Positions 58,803-64,000 of a stretch of 64,000 bases of DNA are shown here, piece after piece (the first letter of the stretch is position 1; every line of letters begins with the position of its first letter). The DNA is from G020353115 sp964389685 (lineage in GTDB: Bacteria > Bacteroidota > Bacteroidia > Bacteroidales > VadinHA17). The stretch is from NCBI GenBank assembly GCA_964389685.1, contig CAYMFM010000003.1, positions 1 through 64,000 of the forward strand. Reading direction: 5' to 3'. The translations under genes and the position numbers were made by a program. The notes below the pieces were generated by a model. The model was not told the origin of the DNA. It worked only from the letters and a program-made list of their open reading frames with translations, and ran no database searches.

Positions 58803-61800
58803 TCATACCCGGAGGTGCCATTTCTCGGGTTTGTTAAACCCTTTTAGTTTTGCATATTCTTTCGCCTGGTGCATGAAAGCCTGCAACCGCAATTCAATGG
58901 CTGCATCATCCTGTCCGTCGTATGCAATGCTTTCATAGGGAAGGTTGCCATGGTCCTGTTTGAATTTATGGGATACGGAAGCAATAACCGTTCCGGGCAA
59001 GCAGGTAAAGGGCAGAATATTAACGATCCCGGATATGTTCGTATTGGCAAGAAGGACAGAGCTTCCGAGGTTAAGAGCCGGATCACCGTCATAATGCCTG
59101 TGAATATACGGTCCGCAACTGTCGAGCATCTCTCGTATCGTGACATCCCTCTCTTCTTCAAACAGTCCGTGAACGGCTTTATGCAGGTTTTTCGCTGAAA
59201 TGTTCTGGGAGACATCCTGTATTTTTGATTTGATCAAACCTTTAACATCTCCTTTCCACAGGCTATCCCGGGTGTAGCGATAGGTTGAGTAACTCAGCCA
59301 TTCGGAGAATGGAGCAATAAACGTTTCGGCACCGAATTTTTCCAGTCGCTGAACCAGGTATCCGCTGCAATAGGGATTATCCCTCATGAATATCTCACCT
59401 ACAACGGCTACAACCGGTTTTCGTTCACCATTGATGAACTGTATTTCTTTAAACTTCTGAGCTTCACGATGCAATACTTCAGAAAGGTCTTTTGCACCGT
59501 TTTCAATGGACCGGACGACAGCATTCAAGGCTTTCTGATAAACCCGGTTTGTTTCTCCGGGAATGGCTTCATAGGGAATTCGTTCCTGTTTTAATTTCCT
59601 GAGCAGGTCAACGGCGACAAACCCTTTCCATGCCGTATACCGGAATTTAGTCCCATGTCCTCCCGATATATCTTCATACGATGTCTCATTACTGGGAGAG
59701 ATGATTTTGGTATCCTTATATCCAAGGCGGTCAAAGATAAGCCGTTGAAATTTATTATATTGTCCGAAGCGGCAGGGGCCGTTGTGATCCGGCATGAAAA
59801 AGCTGATCGTTGAAGGATCCACTCCGGGTTCCATCAGTTTTTTGAGAAAACTTCCGGTAGTGCAGATCATGGGGAAGCACTCCCGGGCTGATGTATACTT
59901 TCTGCCGATCTCAAGCGCCTCCTTATCCTGCATGGGTAAAACTTCCGATTTCAGCCCACAGCTTCTCACTGCTGCTGCAATGGTATACGCTGCATCGCAC
60001 ATATAGGGAAAGTAGAGGATCCGGTCTTCCAGCGGAGATGATTCCATGACGCCCGGACGGTACACTTTTTCCATCCTGCCTTTTGACAACCTCGATCCCC
60101 TCAGGCTGTCGAGAAAGGCTTCATAGCGTGTAATCATGCCGGCATCTGCACTGTGTTCATCAATCTCAATCTCAAGATAGGGTTTGCCGGCCATCTCCTC
60201 ATGCACGAAATGGGACAGGAATGAATCGGGACCACACATGAAATTTCCCATGTAAACGGCATGTAGTTTTTTATCCCTGGCAACGATCCGGGCTGCAGCC
60301 AGTACCTTCTGCCCGTTTGGCCAGTACATCTGGGGATAGTCATCGGTAATGCGCTCGCTGCCCAGTGGCAGATAATCAATGGGTATGGGCAGTACATTCT
60401 GGTTAATCAGCTTTTCAACCATCCTCAGGTTCAGTGCAGGGTCTCCGGTATTGTAGGAACGACCAAGGATAACGAGTGTCTCCTTGTCATCCGGCAGATT
60501 CTCCAATACCTCCTGACCACGCATTATCAGTTGATTTTCGAATGCGACCTGCAGTTCGTCTGCTTTCCGGATCGCGCGGATCACCTTCTTTGACGAAATC
60601 CCGAATTTTTCCTTCATGAAGTCCGAAAGCTCCCTGTCCAGCACTTTGCCGAAATATCTGAAATTCAGTGTTGGAACAAGCATTTTCTTCTTCAGATCTT
60701 CGCTGGTAATTGCAGCTTTCACCATAAATGGGAAGGTTTGAACCCATGGGCAGTTGTAATTGCTGGTTGTGTTACCCTCCTCGGCTTTGGCATTGATGAT
60801 AAATGGCGTAAAGACATGGTCCACCTCTTCGTTTTCAAGCAGATCCATGATGTGTCCATGCATCAACTCAATGGGAAAACAGGTTTCCGCAACGATGATC
60901 TGGAGCGACTTCTTGATCAACTGGTTATCCGACTCGGGGGAGATGACCACATGAAATCCAAGCTCCTGGAAAAATGTTCTCCAGAAAGGAAATTGTTGAT
61001 AGAACAGGACCAGGGCTCTGGGTATACCAATGGTGGTCCTGCCGTTCTTTGGCTCCTCCTGGAAATCCCCCATCAGATAAGATAGCCGTTCATCAAATAG
61101 ATTCGGTATTCCTTTTCCCTTGCCTTTCCGTTCATCCAGTTCATACCGTTCACACCTTCCTCCGTAAAACAGGGGCTTCTTTTCTCCTTCAATCCGTACT
61201 CTCCGGATCTCACATTGGTTCGAGCATGACTTACAGGTGAATCGATCCACTTTATACGGTACCTTACTGACATCAAATCCCTTAAACCGTGTTTGTTGAC
61301 CTTCAGCTATCGATTCCCTGGCAAGCATGGCTGCTCCGATGGCACCGGTAACATCAAAGTGGGGGGGGACAATGATCTTCTTGCCGGTAACTTTTTCAAA
61401 AGCGGCTACTACCGCTTTGTTATTGGTAACTCCACCCTGGAAAAAGATATGATCACCAATGCGTTTTTTCCGGACCACTTTTTGAATGTAATTCTCAACA
61501 ATGGAGTATGCCAGGCCTCCAACGAGGTTCTCCTTCTCCACTCCTTTTTGCTGATGTGAATTGAGATCAGATTCCATAAACACGGTACACCGGCTTCCAA
61601 GTCCTGCCGGCTTTGGAGCTTCAAGTGCCAATGCACCAAACTCTTCAACAATATTGATATCCAACTTTTCAGCTTGTTCTTCAAGAAAAGACCCCGTTCC
61701 TGCAGCACATACCTTATTCATCTCAAAATCAACAACCACACCGTTATCGATACTGATGTATTTTGAGTCCTGGCCGCCAATTTCAAAAATCGTATCGACC

Positions 61801-63050
61801 CGGGGATCGAAATCAATGGCTGCTGTTGCCTGGGCAGTGATCTCATTCTGTATCGTATCGGCACCGATAAAATCTCCGGTAAGGTAACGGCCTGATCCGG
61901 TGGTCCCGGCACCTTTAACAATCACTCTGTCACCAACCTCTTCATAAATTTCTGACATCCCTTTTCTGATCGCCTCAAGTGGTTTACTGGCTGTGGGTAA
62001 ATACCTTCGGGCAATGACGCGGTTCTGATCATCGATCAGCACCACATTGGTACTTAACGATCCCACATCCAATCCAAGGTATACCTCTATTTTTTCTGAC
62101 CCGGCAGGAATGGAATGAACCGTTTTGTCGTACGTTGCATCCGATTCCTGAAGCGGTTCATGTATATCACCTCGGGCATGAGCCGTGGTAAGGTAGTGCT
62201 CCAGTGACTCCAGTCCCTTAAATCGGTTCTCCTTACTGTCTTCCTGGCTGAGAATGAAATAAAGCGCACCGATTGCCCCCATAGAGGCATGGTATTTGGG
62301 TATGACAAGATCCGATTTTCCGGCTTTTAACAACTCCCTGAATGCCCTGACTACACCTGCATTTGCAGCAACACCTCCCTGAAAAATGACAGGAAACTCA
62401 AATTGTTTTCCTTTCCCCAGGGCACTGATAAAATTCCTGGCAACTGCAAAACAGAGGCCTGCAACAATATCGTGTACCGGTGTGGCAATTTGTTGAAGGT
62501 GTATCATATCACTCTTGGCAAAAACACTGCATCTGCCGGCAATCCTTGGAGGATTTTTTGACTTCAGCGCCATTTCCCCAAATTCCTTTTCAATGGCAAC
62601 ACCAATTCGTTTTGCCTGCTGATCAAGGAAAGATCCCGTTCCGGCTGCACACAGATTATTGAGTGTAAAATCGGACAGGCGGCTGACGTTCTCCTTCTCA
62701 TCTGCATGCATAAAGATCAGTTTTGAATCCTCACCCCCCATCTCAATAACCGTTTTAACGTGCGGGTATAAACGGGCTACTGAAGCCGATTGGGCAATGA
62801 TCTCATTAACAAAATGCCCGCCAACCAGTTCAACAGCAAGTTCTCCTCCTGTACCGGTGAAAGCCAGGGTCTTTATGGATTCGGAAGGATGTTTTTTGAA
62901 TATATCGCTGATCAGTTCTTTGAGTAAATGAAAAGGTTTTCCGTGACAGAAATGATAATGGTTTTCAAGGATGTTCATCTTTTCATCCATCAATACCGTA
63001 TTGATCGATATTGAACCGATATCCATTCCCAGATGTAGCTTTCTATCCAT
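58803..63050 (-). CDS. Tandem BadF/HgdC-type acyl-CoA dehydratase activase with DUF2229 and dehydratase-like C-terminus
   Basis: 1415 residues built from several modules. Two BcrAD/BadFG ATPase domains lie at about 1-270 (LGMDIGSISINTVLMD, GGEDSKLI, NLCAAGTGSFLDQQA, RCSVFAKSD) and about 318-580 (LGLDVGSLSTNVVLIDD, GGQDSKYI, KVCAAGTGSFLEEQA, RCTVFMESD). Each keeps both cysteine motifs that hold a [4Fe-4S] cluster at a dimer interface. A cysteine motif CKSCSNQCEIRRV follows near 605, then DUF2229 and a 2-hydroxyglutaryl-CoA-dehydratase-like region. Classical activases donate an ATP-gated electron to a dehydratase or reductase. These large forms are common in anaerobes, but their substrate is unknown. 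No separate dehydratase gene lies nearby. Conserved cysteines are intact. Confidence 0.9.
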   Translation of the reverse strand: MDRKLHLGMDIGSISINTVLMDEKMNILENHYHFCHGKPFHLLKELISDIFKKHPSESIKTLAFTGTGGELAVELVGGHFVNEIIAQSASVARLYPHVKTVIEMGGEDSKLIFMHADEKENVSRLSDFTLNNLCAAGTGSFLDQQAKRIGVAIEKEFGEMALKSKNPPRIAGRCSVFAKSDMIHLQQIATPVHDIVAGLCFAVARNFISALGKGKQFEFPVIFQGGVAANAGVVRAFRELLKAGKSDLVIPKYHASMGAIGALYFILSQEDSKENRFKGLESLEHYLTTAHARGDIHEPLQESDATYDKTVHSIPAGSEKIEVYLGLDVGSLSTNVVLIDDQNRVIARRYLPTASKPLEAIRKGMSEIYEEVGDRVIVKGAGTTGSGRYLTGDFIGADTIQNEITAQATAAIDFDPRVDTIFEIGGQDSKYISIDNGVVVDFEMNKVCAAGTGSFLEEQAEKLDINIVEEFGALALEAPKPAGLGSRCTVFMESDLNSHQQKGVEKENLVGGLAYSIVENYIQKVVRKKRIGDHIFFQGGVTNNKAVVAAFEKVTGKKIIVPPHFDVTGAIGAAMLARESIAEGQQTRFKGFDVSKVPYKVDRFTCKSCSNQCEIRRVRIEGEKKPLFYGGRCERYELDERKGKGKGIPNLFDERLSYLMGDFQEEPKNGRTTIGIPRALVLFYQQFPFWRTFFQELGFHVVISPESDNQLIKKSLQIIVAETCFPIELMHGHIMDLLENEEVDHVFTPFIINAKAEEGNTTSNYNCPWVQTFPFMVKAAITSEDLKKKMLVPTLNFRYFGKVLDRELSDFMKEKFGISSKKVIRAIRKADELQVAFENQLIMRGQEVLENLPDDKETLVILGRSYNTGDPALNLRMVEKLINQNVLPIPIDYLPLGSERITDDYPQMYWPNGQKVLAAARIVARDKKLHAVYMGNFMCGPDSFLSHFVHEEMAGKPYLEIEIDEHSADAGMITRYEAFLDSLRGSRLSKGRMEKVYRPGVMESSPLEDRILYFPYMCDAAYTIAAAVRSCGLKSEVLPMQDKEALEIGRKYTSARECFPMICTTGSFLKKLMEPGVDPSTISFFMPDHNGPCRFGQYNKFQRLIFDRLGYKDTKIISPSNETSYEDISGGHGTKFRYTAWKGFVAVDLLRKLKQERIPYEAIPGETNRVYQKALNAVVRSIENGAKDLSEVLHREAQKFKEIQFINGERKPVVAVVGEIFMRDNPYCSGYLVQRLEKFGAETFIAPFSEWLSYSTYRYTRDSLWKGDVKGLIKSKIQDVSQNISAKNLHKAVHGLFEEERDVTIREMLDSCGPYIHRHYDGDPALNLGSSVLLANTNISGIVNILPFTCLPGTVIASVSHKFKQDHGNLPYESIAYDGQDDAAIELRLQAFMHQAKEYAKLKGFNKPEKWHLRV

Positions 63051-63161
63051 GAACGAAATATTTGAAACAGGTGTATGTATAGATATAGATCGCTAAATAT
63101 ATATAAAAAATGTAAATTAAGAAGACAAAGTTACGAATTTGACGGGTTTGACCAAAGAAAC

Positions 63162-64000
63162 TTAATCGAGCTTCAGGACGGCCAGGAAGGCTTGCTGGGG
63201 TACTTCAACATTGCCCACCTGACGCATACGTTTTTTGCCTTTTTTCTGTTTTTCAAGCAATTTACGCTTCCGGGTAATATCCCCTCCGTAACATTTGGCC
63301 GTCACATCCTTCCGCAGGGCTTTAACGGTTTCCCTGGCAATGATTTTGGACCCGATAGCAGCCTGTATGGCGATGTCAAATTGTTGCCTTGGTATCAGTT
63401 CCTTCAGCCGCACGCACATTCTCCGGCCAAAATCATAAGCATTGTCTTTATGGATAAGGGTGGATAGTGCATCCACCATTTCACCGTTCAGCAACACATC
63501 GAGACGTACCAGGCTTGCCTTTTGGAAGCTGGATTGGTGGTAATCGAATGAAGCGTATCCTTTGGATATACTTTTCAGTTTATCGTAGAAATCAAAGACG
63601 ATTTCGGAAAGGGGCATTTCAAACGAGACCTCTACGCGATCGGAAGTAAGATAAACCTGGTTTTTAAGTGTTCCTCTCTTGTCGATGCAGAGTTTCATGA
63701 CCGAGCCGACAAATTCTGATTTGGAAATGATCTGCGCTGTTATATAGGGTTCCTCTATATAATCGATGACAGTGGGTTCAGGCAGACCGGAAGGGTTGTG
63801 TACTTCGATGACCTCACTTTTCCTGGTGTGTACCCTGTAGGATACATTCGGGACAGTGGTTATGACATTCATGTCAAATTCCCTGTCCAGTCTTTCCTGC
63901 ACAATTTCCATGTGCAGGAGCCCTAAAAAGCCACATCGAAAGCCAAAACCCAGGGCAGCAGAGGATTCAGGGGCGTAGGTCAGGGATGCATCATTGAGGT
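63162..64000 (-). CDS. lepA: Elongation factor 4 (LepA), C-terminal part, truncated by the window edge
   Basis: The frame is open from the right edge of the window. About 279 residues are visible, from LNDASLTYAPESSAALGFGF through RCGFLGLLHMEIVQERL to the stop. This is the end of domain II/III and the LepA-specific C-terminal domain (AKCYGGDITRKRKLLEKQKK, QEAFLAVLK-like end QQAFLAVLKLD). LepA is a ribosome-associated GTPase that affects initiation and back-translocation. The GTPase domain lies outside the window. It is oriented with the activase gene, 111 bases upstream of it. Confidence 0.97.
   Translation of the reverse strand, partial: LNDASLTYAPESSAALGFGFRCGFLGLLHMEIVQERLDREFDMNVITTVPNVSYRVHTRKSEVIEVHNPSGLPEPTVIDYIEEPYITAQIISKSEFVGSVMKLCIDKRGTLKNQVYLTSDRVEVSFEMPLSEIVFDFYDKLKSISKGYASFDYHQSSFQKASLVRLDVLLNGEMVDALSTLIHKDNAYDFGRRMCVRLKELIPRQQFDIAIQAAIGSKIIARETVKALRKDVTAKCYGGDITRKRKLLEKQKKGKKRMRQVGNVEVPQQAFLAVLKLD

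Noticed and set aside
1..64000. CRISPR array, tRNA or rRNA genes, complete insertion sequence
   Set aside because: Read through for evenly spaced direct repeats, tRNA cloverleaf signals (GTTCGAATC-type T loops) and transposase motifs. None was convincing. Low-complexity infB linker DNA (19000-19700) and the TGAG tract are the only tandem-like stretches.

Overview
The window is a chromosomal segment of a Bacteroidota bacterium, most likely in or near the Bacteroidales/Marinilabiliales. The evidence is a giant SprA outer-membrane translocon gene (type IX secretion, T9SS), three secreted proteins with T9SS C-terminal sorting domains, a fused lpxC-fabZ gene, a TonB receptor with an N-terminal carboxypeptidase-regulatory-like domain, an rprXY-type two-component pair, and promoters of the TTTG / TAnnTTTG class. 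No rRNA, tRNA, CRISPR array or intact mobile element was recognised. Large activases of the BadF/HgdC type and the SUF system suggest life with little or fluctuating oxygen; this is inference.

Layout. 1-5393: leucyl aminopeptidase, pdxA and a malic enzyme-phosphotransacetylase fusion. 5878-14491: ruvA, sprA and gcvH. 14670-17256: two membrane proteins of glycosyltransferase-C (GT-C) type, the first apparently deleted internally. 17213-21737 (minus): rimP-nusA-infB behind a clear promoter. 22007-26663: an HD-domain phosphohydrolase, then lpxD, lpxC-fabZ and lpxA for lipid A. 26673-27719 (minus): thiL. 27866-33731: the SUF iron-sulfur operon sufBCDSE plus a SufT-like gene, with a Fur/PerR-like palindrome at its promoter. 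33752-36578 (minus): an accessory block with a small unknown ORF, a DUF4440 protein, an esterase and a nucleotidyltransferase/small-protein pair. 36633-40612: queG, a T9SS cargo gene, and a decayed second copy of the queG surroundings holding an integrase fragment. 40600-41580: a gene-free mosaic of palindromic repeats. 41580-43952: yjbQ, a monoacylglycerol-lipase-like gene and a GSCFA gene. 44540-51092 (minus): a three-gene operon that reads as a system for taking up extracellular DNA. 51155-52499 (minus): kdsB and purN. 52672-55433: acpP-fabF-rnc and an IPExxxVDY-family gene. 55526-58604: a secreted protein divergent from rprX-rprY. 58803-63050 (minus): a 1415-residue tandem activase. 63162-64000 (minus): the 3' part of lepA.

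How the genes work together. Outer-membrane biogenesis is strongly represented (lpxD, lpxC-fabZ, lpxA, kdsB, acpP, fabF), as is T9SS export (sprA and its cargoes). The operon at 44540-51092 joins both themes. A lamin-tail-domain protein and an endonuclease I/OB-fold protein, both T9SS cargoes, flank a TonB-dependent receptor. This suggests surface degradation of DNA followed by energised import. The accessory regions (33.7-41.6 kb and 44.0-44.5 kb) carry most of the unusual DNA: direct and inverted repeats, REP-like palindromes and gene remnants.
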